35,798 bases of DNA from Burkholderiales bacterium. Lineage in GTDB: Bacteria; Pseudomonadota; Gammaproteobacteria; Burkholderiales; Usitatibacteraceae. The position numbers were made by a program, and so were the translations under genes. The notes beneath the pieces were generated by a model. It ran no database searches. It was not told the origin of the DNA and saw only the letters and a program-made list of their open reading frames with translations. Each line of letters begins with the position of its first letter. Positions within the stretch are counted from its first letter, which is position 1. This document shows, piece after piece, positions 15,940 through 23,512 of this stretch. The stretch spans positions 1 through 35,798 of the forward strand of contig JAHCAK010000038.1 in assembly GCA_019634955.1 (NCBI GenBank), read 5' to 3'.

Positions 15940-17892
15940 GTGACGGGCCTCGCCATCCCCTATGTCGACGCCCTCCTCCTCGCGCTGGTCGCGGCGGCGG
16001 TGGCCGTCCTCGCCGCGGCCTTCCTCACGCTGCGCCGGCGGCAGCGCGCGCTCGAGCTCGCCAATGCCGACCTCGCCGCGGAACGCGACCGCATCCGCTT
16101 CGGGCTCGAAGGCTCCTCGCTCACGGTGTGGGACTGGGACATCGCCGCCGACGCGCTGTGGCTCAGCGCCAACTGGCGCGAGATCCTCGGCGGCGCCCCG
16201 GCGGAGACGCGCTGCCCCATCGCCGAGGCCTACGCGCTCGTCCACCCGGACGACGCCGGCAAGCTGCAAGAGGCGGCCGTCGCGGTGCTCAAGGGCGCCA
16301 CCGGCAACTTCGACGCCGAGTTCCGCATCCGCGGGGACGACGGGAGCTGGCGCTGGATCCGCAGCCGCGGCAAGGTCACCATCCGCGACGCGGCGGGCCG
16401 CGCGCTGCGAGCCAGCGGCACCAATACCGACGTCACTTCGCGCAAGCTCGCCGAACGGTCCCTCGCGGAGAGCGAGGCGCGCTTCCGCGCGCTGACGGAG
16501 CTCTCCTCGGACCTCTACTGGGAGCAGGACGAGCACTTCCACCTCGTCTCCTGGTCGGCGCCGGCGTGGACGCGCTGGCGCGATTCCAGCCTGCCGCGGC
16601 CGGCTCTCGATGCGCCGGAGCTCACCGAGGCCGACTGGGGAGCCCACCGCGGCGTGCTCGAGGCGCGCCAGGCCTTCCGCGACCTCGAGATCCACCAGGC
16701 GGGCGCCGACGGGCGCGAGGCCTGGCTTTCGGTGGGCGCCGTGCCGGTCGTCGACGAACAAGGGAAGTTCCGCGGCTACCGCGGGCTCGCGCGCATCATC
16801 ACCGACCGCAAGCTTGCCGAGCAGCGGCTGCGCAAGAGCGAGTCGCAATTCCGCCAGCTCGTGGAGTTCCTGCCCGCCGGCGTCGTCCTCCTCGATCCCG
16901 ACGGCCGCGTGGTGGTCCACAATCGCGCCTTCGCGCACCTGCTCGCAGCCCCCGACGGAATCGCCGCCGGTCGCGACCTGCGCGAGCTCCTCGACGACGA
17001 CCGCGCCGCCGAGGTCGCATCGCACCTGCGCCGCGCGCTCGCCGGGGAGTCCAGCGGCTACACGACGCGGCGCGTCGACGCGGGCGGGCGCCTCGTCGAC
17101 GTGGACGTCCTCTACCGGCCCCTGCGCGGGCCCGACGGCGAGGTCGAGGGCGTGATCGCGTTGGCCATCGACGTGACGCGACTCAAGGAGGCCGATCGCA
17201 TGAAGGACCACTTCGTGTCGGTCGTGAGTCACGAGCTGCGCACGCCCCTCACCGCGATGCGCGGCTCCCTCGGCCTGCTCGCCGGCGGGGTCGCCGGGGA
17301 ACTGCCGGCCGAGGCCAAGCCGCTGGTCGACATCGCGCTGCAGAACTCCGACCGCCTGTGGCGCCTGGTGAACGACCTGCTCGACATCGAGAAGATGTCG
17401 GCGGGCCACGTCGACTTCCGCGTCCAGCCCCTCGACTGGCGCCCCCTCCTCGCCGAGGCGGTCGAGGCGAGCCGCGGACTCATGCAGCAGTTCGACGTGG
17501 GTTTCGAACTGGAGCCCGGCGAGGCGCTGCGCGTGCAGGGCGATCCGGACCGGCTCTCGCAGGTCCTCTCCAACCTCATCCTGAATGCGGCCAAGTTCTC
17601 CCCGGCCGGCGACGTCGTGTCGGTGGGCGCCGAGGCCCTGCCGGGCGGCCGCGTGCGCACGCGCATCCGCGACCGCGGGCGCGGGATACCGCAGGAGTTC
17701 CGCGCGCGCATCTTCCAGCCCTTCTCGCAGGCCGAGTCGGGCGACAGCCGCCGCACGGGCGGCACGGGCCTCGGGCTCGCGATCAGCCGCGAGATCGTCA
17801 CGCGCCTGGGCGGGGCGATCGGCTTCGACGACGCGCCGGGCGGCGGCACGGTCTTCTGGTTCGATCTGCCCGAAGCGCCGGTGGCACAATAG
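15940..17892 (+). CDS. membrane-anchored three-PAS sensor histidine kinase
   Basis: The 650-residue protein starts with one membrane helix (about residues 8-30) and a short coiled coil. Three PAS domains follow (about residues 50-170, 178-293 and 300-415); the first has a PAS/PAC-like W-D-W-D-I, L-V-H-P-D-D and D-G-S-W-R-W-I. The HisKA dimerisation helix holds the phosphorylated His431 in S-H-E-L-R-T-P-L. The ATPase domain has S-N-L-I-L-N-A-A-K-F-S (N box), R-D-R-G-R-G-I-P (G1) and G-G-T-G-L-G-L-A-I (G2). There is only one N-terminal anchor and no periplasmic domain, so sensing is probably cytoplasmic through the PAS domains. There is no fused receiver. It starts with GTG at 15940, and a receiver gene follows four bases after its stop. 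Confidence 0.92.
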   Translation: MTGLAIPYVDALLLALVAAAVAVLAAAFLTLRRRQRALELANADLAAERDRIRFGLEGSSLTVWDWDIAADALWLSANWREILGGAPAETRCPIAEAYALVHPDDAGKLQEAAVAVLKGATGNFDAEFRIRGDDGSWRWIRSRGKVTIRDAAGRALRASGTNTDVTSRKLAERSLAESEARFRALTELSSDLYWEQDEHFHLVSWSAPAWTRWRDSSLPRPALDAPELTEADWGAHRGVLEARQAFRDLEIHQAGADGREAWLSVGAVPVVDEQGKFRGYRGLARIITDRKLAEQRLRKSESQFRQLVEFLPAGVVLLDPDGRVVVHNRAFAHLLAAPDGIAAGRDLRELLDDDRAAEVASHLRRALAGESSGYTTRRVDAGGRLVDVDVLYRPLRGPDGEVEGVIALAIDVTRLKEADRMKDHFVSVVSHELRTPLTAMRGSLGLLAGGVAGELPAEAKPLVDIALQNSDRLWRLVNDLLDIEKMSAGHVDFRVQPLDWRPLLAEAVEASRGLMQQFDVGFELEPGEALRVQGDPDRLSQVLSNLILNAAKFSPAGDVVSVGAEALPGGRVRTRIRDRGRGIPQEFRARIFQPFSQAESGDSRRTGGTGLGLAISREIVTRLGGAIGFDDAPGGGTVFWFDLPEAPVAQ

Positions 17893-17896
17893 CCGC

Positions 17897-18304
17897 ATGG
17901 CGAGCGCGCCCTTCAGCCGCATCCTCCACGTCGACGACCAACCCGACATCCGCGGCATCGTGAAGCTCGCGCTCGGCAAGATCGGCGGCTACGAGGTCTG
18001 CAGCTGCGGCTCCGGCGAGGAGGCGCTCGCGGCCGCGCCCGGCTTCGCGCCCGAGATCCTGCTGATCGACATGAGCATGCCCGGCATGGACGGCATGGAA
18101 CTCCTCGCGAAGTTCCGCGAGGCGGGCATCGGCGCGCCGGCCATCTTCTTCACCGCGCGCATCCAGCCCGCCGACCTCGAGCGGTACCGGGCGGCCGGCG
18201 CGATCGGCACGGTGTCCAAGCCCTTCGACCCCCTGAAGCTCGGGCGCCAGATCGCGCAGATCTGGGCCGAGAACCTTCCTCGTTCCCGGGAGAGCGCTCC
18301 TTGA
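17897..18304 (+). CDS. CheY-like single-domain response regulator
   Basis: The 135-residue protein is one receiver domain. The acidic pocket is D13-D14 in H-V-D-D-Q, the phosphorylated aspartate is D58 in L-L-I-D-M-S-M-P-G-M-D-G, the switch Thr is in F-F-T-A, and the conserved lysine is K108 in V-S-K-P-F-D. There is no DNA-binding or enzymatic output domain. It starts four bases after the kinase gene and its stop overlaps the TTG of the next receiver gene (TTGA), so it is the most likely direct partner of the kinase. Confidence 0.9.
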   Translation: MASAPFSRILHVDDQPDIRGIVKLALGKIGGYEVCSCGSGEEALAAAPGFAPEILLIDMSMPGMDGMELLAKFREAGIGAPAIFFTARIQPADLERYRAAGAIGTVSKPFDPLKLGRQIAQIWAENLPRSRESAP

Positions 18305-18864
18305 GCAACCCAGACGACTCGGACCTCGACTTCACCGGGCTCGCCGAACCGAAGGCCCCGGCGCCCCCCGTCCGCGAGAAGCCCACGCCCGCCGAGGAGG
18401 AAGAAGCGCTCATCGGCGCCTCCGCCCTCGGCACGGAGGGCTTCCATCTGATCGCCGCGCGGCGCGCCGCCGCCCCCCCGGCAGGCGCGTCTTCTTCGCA
18501 GGTGGTCCTCGTGGTCGACGACGACCTGCCGACGGGCGAGCTCGCCGCGCGCGTGCTGCGCCGCGCCGGCTACCAGGCCGCGGTCGTGGGCGACCCGCGC
18601 GACGCCGCGCGCCACATGTCCACGCTGGGGCCGCCCGCGCTCGTGCTCCTGGACGTGGAGATGCCCGGCATGGGCGGCTTCGAATTCCTGGCCCGCATGC
18701 GCGCCAACAAGTACCTGAAGGACACGCCCGTGATCCTTTTCACGGCCCTGAGCGAGCGCCGCCACATCGTGCGCGGGCTGCTCGCCGGCGCCGACGGCTA
18801 CATCGCCAAGCCCATCTCCGGCGCGGCGCTCGTCACCGCCGTGAGGACCGTCCTCGGGGGCTAG
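18301..18864 (+). CDS. response regulator with a shared N-terminal motif (copy 1)
   Basis: The 187-residue protein has a flexible, Pro/Glu-rich N-terminus of about 65 residues and a C-terminal receiver: V-V-D-D-D, phosphorylation site D118 in L-L-D-V-E-M-P-G-M-G-G, L-F-T-A and K170 in Y-I-A-K-P. The N-terminus contains D-L-D-F-T-G-L near residue 8 and A-L-I-G-A-S-A-L-G-T-E-G-F-H at about residues 36-49. Almost the same two motifs occur in the paralogue at 19392, although they are not part of the receiver fold. No output domain follows. The start is TTG, overlapping the preceding stop. Confidence 0.86.
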   Translation: MSNPDDSDLDFTGLAEPKAPAPPVREKPTPAEEEEALIGASALGTEGFHLIAARRAAAPPAGASSSQVVLVVDDDLPTGELAARVLRRAGYQAAVVGDPRDAARHMSTLGPPALVLLDVEMPGMGGFEFLARMRANKYLKDTPVILFTALSERRHIVRGLLAGADGYIAKPISGAALVTAVRTVLGG

Positions 18865-18937
18865 CGCGATCCGGGCGGGCGCGGGGGGTGCTAACATTCC
18901 TGCATTCCACGCAGCGCTTCACGACACGGAGAAAGCC

Positions 18938-19357
18938 ATGAAGAACATCCGTCGATTCCCCTCTCCCATAGCCGCCGCGCTGTTCGCCGGCGCCGCCCTC
19001 CTCGCCGTGCCGGCCCTCGCCGCCTGCCCCAACTGCGGCACCGTCACCGACGTGAAGACCGTCAAGAAGGAAGGCGAAGGCACGGGCCTCGGCGCCGTGG
19101 CCGGCGGCGTTATCGGCGGCGTCCTCGGCCACCAGGTCGGCAGCGGCCGCGGCAACACGGCCGCGACCGTGGTCGGCGCCGGCGCGGGCGCCTACGCGGG
19201 CCACCAGATCGAGAAGAACCAGAAGTCCACCACCTCGTACCAGGTCGTCGTGAAGCTGGAGGACGGCAAGACCCGCACCTTCAACTTCGCGAAGGAGACG
19301 AGCTGGCGCGTCGGCGACCGCGTGAAGGTCGTCGACGGCAAGATCACCCGCCAGTAG
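18938..19357 (+). CDS. glycine-zipper (17 kDa antigen/SlyB-like) envelope protein
   Basis: The 139-residue protein has a signal sequence ending A-L-A-A-C, which could be a lipobox (L-A-A-C) or an ordinary cleavage site before a C-P-N-C pair. A glycine-zipper membrane hairpin follows at about residues 50-92 (G-A-V-A-G-G-V-I-G-G-V-L-G and V-V-G-A-G-A-G-A-Y-A-G). A basic C-terminal domain with V-V-V-K-L-E-D-G-K-T-R-T-F completes the Rick_17kDa/SlyB-type architecture. Such proteins sit in the outer membrane or periplasm and often respond to envelope stress, but the exact role is unknown. A GGAG motif precedes the ATG. It lies between the two paralogous receiver genes and may have its own promoter near TAACAT at about 18892. 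Confidence 0.85.
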   Translation: MKNIRRFPSPIAAALFAGAALLAVPALAACPNCGTVTDVKTVKKEGEGTGLGAVAGGVIGGVLGHQVGSGRGNTAATVVGAGAGAYAGHQIEKNQKSTTSYQVVVKLEDGKTRTFNFAKETSWRVGDRVKVVDGKITRQ

Positions 19358-19391
19358 CGGCGCGCGCCACCGGCGATCGCGAGGAAGGCTC

Positions 19392-19973
19392 GTGGCCCTG
19401 CCGCCCGGCAAGCCTGCGCCCGCCCACCCCGAGGATCCCTACGACCTCGATTTCACGGCGCTCGTGGAGGAGCCGGCGGCGCCCGCCCCGCCACCGCCGC
19501 CGCCCACGCCGCAGGTCGAGGAGAACGCGCTCATCGGCGCGACCGCCCTCGGCGAGGAGGGCTTCCACGTGGTGCTGGTCAAGCCGCGCTCGGGAAGCCC
19601 CGCGAACCACGTGGTGATGATCGTGGACGACGACGCGCCGACGGCGGAGCTGGCGGCGCTCGTGCTGCGCAAGGCGGGCTACCAGGCCGTCGTGGCGCTG
19701 AGCCCGAAGGACGCCGCCCGCCTCATGTCGCGCGTGGGCGCGCCGGAACTGCTGCTGCTGGACGTGGAGATGCCGGAGATGAACGGCCTGGAATTCCTGC
19801 GCCGCATCCGCCGCCACAAGCACCTCTTCGACACGCCCGTCGTGCTCTTCACGGCGCACGCCGCGCAGGTGGACATCGTGCGCGGCCTTCAGGCCGGGGC
19901 CGACGGCTACATCGCCAAGCCCATCTCGGCTGCGGCGCTCGTCGCCGCGGTGCGCACCGTCCTCGGCCATTGA
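19392..19973 (+). CDS. response regulator with a shared N-terminal motif (copy 2)
   Basis: This 193-residue paralogue of the receiver at 18301 starts with GTG. Its first ~70 residues hold D-L-D-F-T-A-L near residue 18, a run of prolines, and N-A-L-I-G-A-T-A-L-G-E-E-G-F-H at about residues 45-59. The receiver has I-V-D-D-D, phosphorylation site D124 in L-L-D-V-E-M-P-E-M-N-G, L-F-T-A and K176 in Y-I-A-K-P-I-S. It has no output domain. The two copies keep the motif while the linker diverges, which points to a selected function such as docking to a common partner. Its stop overlaps the start of the next gene (TTGA). Confidence 0.86.
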   Translation: MALPPGKPAPAHPEDPYDLDFTALVEEPAAPAPPPPPPTPQVEENALIGATALGEEGFHVVLVKPRSGSPANHVVMIVDDDAPTAELAALVLRKAGYQAVVALSPKDAARLMSRVGAPELLLLDVEMPEMNGLEFLRRIRRHKHLFDTPVVLFTAHAAQVDIVRGLQAGADGYIAKPISAAALVAAVRTVLGH

Positions 19974-20671
19974 CCGCCGTGCCTGCCAGGCACCTGGCGC
20001 CCTCGGCGCTCACCCTCCTTGTCGGCGCCTGTGGCGTGCACTACGAGCGCACCGGGATCGCGCCGCTGCCCGCTGGCCCCGGGATCGAGCTCGCAGTCGT
20101 GCAGGTCTACGAATCCCTCCCGCTGCACTACTACGGCCTTCGCCACACCCTGGCCTGCCGATCGCCGCAAACGGCGGCGAAAGCCGCGAACCGCAGCGAC
20201 GGCCTGGATCCGGGCTGGGTAGCCGTCGGCCAGCTGCCCGGCGTGCCGGGGCATCGGCCGGGCCGCGCCGTGCGCGAGAAGGGGCTCGCCGACGCCGCGG
20301 CCGCCGCGGCGGCGGCGCTCGCGGCCGGGGACGGCTGGATCGCCTGGCGCAAGCGCGTGCTGCGGGTCAGCGTGGACAGCTGCTCGAGCTTCGCGGAGTT
20401 CGTGCCCTGGCGCTCCCTGCCTCCCGGCGACATCGAGCCTGCGCCACGCCCCGACTTCTGCCGCCCCGAGGTCGACTGCCGCCATTTCGACTTCGAGGGC
20501 GGTCGCGAGGCGAGCTTCCCGGAAATCACCGTTCAGCGGCTGCCCGGCGAGCCGGCGAAGTGGCGAATCGGCGCCGTCGTACGCTCGGCCGCCTTGCGCG
20601 ACGGGAGGGCGCGGCGCGTGACGAGCGACGATCTCGGCGCCACCTGGCGCGTGGAAAGCGCGGGCCCCTGA
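19970..20671 (+). CDS. putative lipoprotein, unknown function
   Basis: I do not recognise a family. The 233-residue product starts with a short hydrophobic segment ending L-V-G-A-C, a likely lipobox, so it is probably a lipoprotein. The mature region has an Ala-rich stretch (near residue 110), then several cysteines (V-D-S-C-S-S-F, F-C-R-P, V-D-C-R-H) and a C-terminal part that looks like a small beta domain. The TTG at 19970 overlaps the preceding stop; a GTG at 19979 would shorten it by three residues and is equally possible. It is convergent with rimO, with only four bases between the two stops. Confidence 0.62.
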   Translation: MTAVPARHLAPSALTLLVGACGVHYERTGIAPLPAGPGIELAVVQVYESLPLHYYGLRHTLACRSPQTAAKAANRSDGLDPGWVAVGQLPGVPGHRPGRAVREKGLADAAAAAAAALAAGDGWIAWRKRVLRVSVDSCSSFAEFVPWRSLPPGDIEPAPRPDFCRPEVDCRHFDFEGGREASFPEITVQRLPGEPAKWRIGAVVRSAALRDGRARRVTSDDLGATWRVESAGP

Positions 20672-20675
20672 GCGT

Positions 20676-22019
20676 TCAGGCCGGCACGGCCTCGAGGTCA
20701 TGCTCGCCGGAGGCCGTGATGCGAACGCGCACGATGTCGCCCGCCCTGGCGCCCCCCGCTCCCTTCACGCGGACCACGCCGTCGATCTCCGGGGCCTCCG
20801 CGTAGCTGCGCCCGCTGGCGGCGCGGGCTTCGACGTCGTCGACCAGCACGTCGCACTCGCGGCCCACGCGCTGCGCGAGGCGACCGCGGCTCACCTCGGC
20901 CTGCACGGCCATGAAGCGCGCGAGCCGATCCTGCTTCACCTCCTCGGGCACGGCGCCGGGCAGGTCGTTCGCCTTCGCGCCCTCCACGGGCGAGTAGGCG
21001 AAGCAGCCCACGCGGTCCAGGCGCGCCTCGCGCAGGAAATCGAGCAGCTCCTCGAACTCGGCCTCGGTCTCGCCGGGGAAGCCGACGATGAAGGTCGAGC
21101 GGATCGCGAGGTCCGGGCAGGCGGCGCGCCAGGCGCGGATCCGCTCGAGCGTGCGCTCGGCCGCGGCCGGCCGCTTCATGAGCCTGAGGATCCTCGCGCT
21201 CGCGTGCTGGAACGGCACGTCGAGGTAGGGAAGGATGCGGCCCTCGGCCATCAGCGGGATCACCTCGTCCACGTGGGGATAGGGGTAGACGTAGTGCAGC
21301 CGCACCCACGCGCCCAGCTCCCCCAGCGCCGCGCAGAGCTCCGTCATGCGCGTGCGAAGCGGCCTGCCGCCCCAGAAGCCGGTGCGGTACCTCACGTCCA
21401 CGCCATAGGCGCTCGTGTCCTGCGAGATGACGAGGAGCTCCTTCACGCCCGCCTTCACGAGGCTTTCGGCCTCCTTCATCACCTCGCCCACCGGCCGGCT
21501 CACGAGGTCGCCGCGCATCGACGGGATGATGCAGAAGGTGCAGCGGTGGTTGCAGCCCTCGCTGATCTTGAGATAGGCGTAGTGGCGCGGGGTGAGGCGG
21601 ATGCCCTGCGGGGGCACGAGGTCGGTGAAGGGGTCGTGGGGCCGGGGCAGGTGGGCATGCACGGCGGCCATGACCTCCGGCGTCGCGTGCGGCCCGGTGA
21701 CGGCGAGCACCCTCGGATGGGCCTCGCGCACCACGTCGCCCTTGGCGCCGAGGCAGCCCGTGACGATCACGCGGCCGTTGGCGGAAAGCGCCTCGCCGAT
21801 CGCGTCGAGGGACTCGCGCACCGCGGCGTCGATGAAGCCGCAGGTGTTCACCACGACGAGGTCGGAACCCTCGTAGCTCGGGGCGATGTCGTAGCCCTCG
21901 GCGCGCAGCTGCGTGAGGATCGACTCGGAGTCGACGAGGGCCTTGGGGCAGCCGAGCGAGACGAAGCCCACGCGCGGCGCGCGCGGTCGCGCCGGGGCCT
22001 TGCGGGTGCGCGCGGCCAA
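20676..22019 (-). CDS. rimO: ribosomal protein S12 methylthiotransferase RimO
   Basis: RimO is a radical-SAM enzyme that adds a methylthio group to an aspartate of ribosomal protein S12. The 447-residue protein has the N-terminal methylthiotransferase domain with cysteines in S-L-G-C-P-K, N-T-C-G-F and T-G-C-L-G. The radical-SAM motif is C-N-H-R-C-T-F-C, and a C-terminal TRAM domain ends the protein. The [11 protein letters not shown] form and the following I-P-S-M-R-G are typical of RimO rather than MiaB. It starts with TTG at 22019, six bases after the phaR stop, so the two are probably co-transcribed. Confidence 0.95.
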   Translation of the reverse strand: MAARTRKAPARPRAPRVGFVSLGCPKALVDSESILTQLRAEGYDIAPSYEGSDLVVVNTCGFIDAAVRESLDAIGEALSANGRVIVTGCLGAKGDVVREAHPRVLAVTGPHATPEVMAAVHAHLPRPHDPFTDLVPPQGIRLTPRHYAYLKISEGCNHRCTFCIIPSMRGDLVSRPVGEVMKEAESLVKAGVKELLVISQDTSAYGVDVRYRTGFWGGRPLRTRMTELCAALGELGAWVRLHYVYPYPHVDEVIPLMAEGRILPYLDVPFQHASARILRLMKRPAAAERTLERIRAWRAACPDLAIRSTFIVGFPGETEAEFEELLDFLREARLDRVGCFAYSPVEGAKANDLPGAVPEEVKQDRLARFMAVQAEVSRGRLAQRVGRECDVLVDDVEARAASGRSYAEAPEIDGVVRVKGAGGARAGDIVRVRITASGEHDLEAVPA

Positions 22020-22025
22020 GGCAGG

Positions 22026-22634
22026 CTACTTCTTGCGCGCGCGCGGCTTGCGGGGCGCGCGCGCAGGCCGGGCGGGCTTGGCCTTCGGCTCGGGCCCGGG
22101 CTCGGCCGGCGGCTCCGCCGGGGCGCCGCCGTAGGGAAAGCCCGCGAAGAGCTTGAGCGCCTGGTTCCTCAGCTCGTCCTGCATGTCGATCACCGCCTTG
22201 GCGCCCTTCTCGAGGTAGCCGCCCATCACCTGCGGGATGTGCTGGCCGCCCATCATGTTGGCGAAGGCGTCGGTGGGCACCTTCGGCATCAGCACCTGGG
22301 CCTGCTCCTGGAAGCGCTTCTGCGCCTCGTGGAAGGCGTGGATCGAGCGCTCGAGGTAGGAGCCCATGAGGCCCTGCATCGAGTGGCCGTAGTAGCGGAT
22401 GATGTTCGCGAGCATCTCGGTGGAGAACATGGGCACCCCGCCCGACTCCTCCTCGAGGATGATCTGCAGCAGGATCGCGCGCGTGAGGTCCTCCCCCGAC
22501 TTCGCGTCCTGCACCTGGAACTCCCGGTACTGCAGCACCAGGTCCTTCACCTCGGCGAGCGTGATGTAGGTCGAGGTCTCCGTGTCGTAGAGCCGGCGGT
22601 TGGGGTACTTCTTGATGATGCGGGGCGTGGCCAT
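22026..22634 (-). CDS. phaR: PHB synthesis repressor / granule protein PhaR
   Basis: PhaR binds DNA near phasin genes and is released when it binds PHB, so phasin is made only when granules form. The 202-residue protein starts with the diagnostic R-I-I-K-K-Y-P-N-R-R-L-Y-D-T-E-T-S-x-Y-I, the PHB/PHA accumulation regulator DNA-binding domain. Two PHB-binding repeats follow (around F-S-T-E-M-L-A-N-I-I-R-Y-Y-G). The C-terminus is a Pro/Ala/Lys/Arg-rich tail. It is divergent from the phasin gene, its expected target, and upstream of rimO on the same strand. Confidence 0.95.
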   Translation of the reverse strand: MATPRIIKKYPNRRLYDTETSTYITLAEVKDLVLQYREFQVQDAKSGEDLTRAILLQIILEEESGGVPMFSTEMLANIIRYYGHSMQGLMGSYLERSIHAFHEAQKRFQEQAQVLMPKVPTDAFANMMGGQHIPQVMGGYLEKGAKAVIDMQDELRNQALKLFAGFPYGGAPAEPPAEPGPEPKAKPARPARAPRKPRARKK

Positions 22635-22770
22635 GCGGGAGTCCTCGTCGATGTTGCGCTACATCAAACGGCGATTGTGCGGCGCCGGTGCGCGTACGGG
22701 CAGGAACGAACCAAGTGCTTCATTTTATTACATTTTGGACTCATGCGGCAGCGCAGCCCGCCAAGCGTGG

Positions 22771-22840
22771 TGCAGTGCAATATATTCGCCTTGACACGGC
22801 TCGCCCGCCTTCCTAGAATGGGCTTTGTTGCAGCGCACAA
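22771..22840 (+). promoter_or_regulatory. phasin promoter flanked by candidate PhaR operators
   Basis: TTGACA (22791-22796) and TAGAAT (22814-22819) are 17 bases apart, a near-consensus sigma-70 promoter with a predicted start near 22826. TGCAGTGCAA (22771-22780) lies upstream and TTGCAGCGCACAA (22828-22840) on the start site. Both share TGCAG[TC]GCA, similar to the TGC/GCA-rich sites reported for PhaR. An AT-rich patch at 22724-22737 could hold the divergent phaR promoter. Confidence 0.62.
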
Positions 22841-22872
22841 TTCCCGCGCCGCCGCTGACGGATGCCCAGACC

Positions 22873-23394
22873 ATGGTGAACCTCGCCGAGCAGATGACCG
22901 AACTGAACAACGCCGCCGTGCTGTCGGCCGCGCGCCTGTCCAAGCTCTCGCTCGACAGCGCCGAGCGCCTGCTCGCCCTGCAGCTGGGCTTCGCCAAGTC
23001 CGCGCTGGGGGACGCGACCCGCGCCGCGCGCGCCGCCTCCGCCACGCAGGACCCGCAGCAGCTCCTCGCGCTGCGCACGAAGGCCGCCGAGGAGGCCATG
23101 AGCCAGTGGCTCGAATACTCGCGCGGCCTCTACGAGGTCGCCTCCGACGCCCAGGCCGAGCTCGCGAAGCTCGCCGAGGAGCGCCTCGCCGAAATGCAGC
23201 GCGCCGTCACCGACACCGTCGAGCAGGCCGCCAAGGGCGCGCCCGCCGGCAGCGACGTCGCCGTCGCGGCGATGAAGTCCTCGCTCGCCGCCGCGACCGC
23301 CGCGTTCGACTCCTTCACCAAGGCCGCCCGCCACGCCGCGAGCTTCACCGACGCGAGCGTGAAGGCCGCCACCGCCCCGAAGGGGCGCAAGTAG
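22873..23394 (+). CDS. phasin (PHB granule-coating protein)
   Basis: Phasins coat PHB granules and control their size and number. The 173-residue, Ala-rich, helical protein matches the proteobacterial phasin family: M-T-E-L-N-N-A-A-V-L-S-A-A-R, then E-R-L-L-A-L-Q-L-G-F-A-K, D-P-Q-Q-L-L-A-L-R and a Lys/Ala-rich end (A-P-K-G-R-K). There is no signal or membrane segment. I chose the ATG at 22873 because the predicted transcription start is near 22826; an in-frame TTG at 22825 would be almost leaderless and adds residues atypical of phasins. The gene ends at a two-hairpin region before a phaB copy. Confidence 0.88.
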   Translation: MVNLAEQMTELNNAAVLSAARLSKLSLDSAERLLALQLGFAKSALGDATRAARAASATQDPQQLLALRTKAAEEAMSQWLEYSRGLYEVASDAQAELAKLAEERLAEMQRAVTDTVEQAAKGAPAGSDVAVAAMKSSLAAATAAFDSFTKAARHAASFTDASVKAATAPKGRK

Positions 23395-23430
23395 CGCGAG
23401 GCCGCGACGCCATCGCAACCGTCTCCTCCT

Positions 23431-23463
23431 CCTTTATCGCAAATTCTCCAATTTGGATAAAGG
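23431..23463 (+). repeat. long AT-rich hairpin after the phasin gene
   Basis: CCTTTATCGCAAATT (23431-23445) and AATTTGGATAAAGG (23450-23463) form a 14-pair stem with one bulged G and the loop CTCC. It stands out because the surroundings are much more GC-rich. It is followed by a separate terminator hairpin 6 bases later. It may be a transcript 3' stabiliser, part of an attenuator, or a protein-binding dyad. Confidence 0.6.
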
Positions 23464-23469
23464 TTCCGA

Positions 23470-23498
23470 CCCCAGGCCCAAACCTGGGGTTTTTTTTT
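23470..23498 (+). terminator. intrinsic terminator between phasin and phaB
   Basis: CCCCAGG (23470-23476), loop CCCAAA, CCTGGGG (23483-23489), then nine T residues (23490-23498). This is the only textbook T-tailed terminator I found in the window. It lies only 14 bases before the ATG of the downstream phaB, whose Shine-Dalgarno GAAGGG directly follows the T run. Confidence 0.85.
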
Positions 23499-23512
23499 GA
23501 AGGGCAGCTGAA

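Noticed and set aside
22825-22872. In-frame TTG at 22825 as the phasin start
   Set aside because: It sits on the predicted transcription start, leaving no leader, and adds residues not seen in phasins. The ATG at 22873 fits better.
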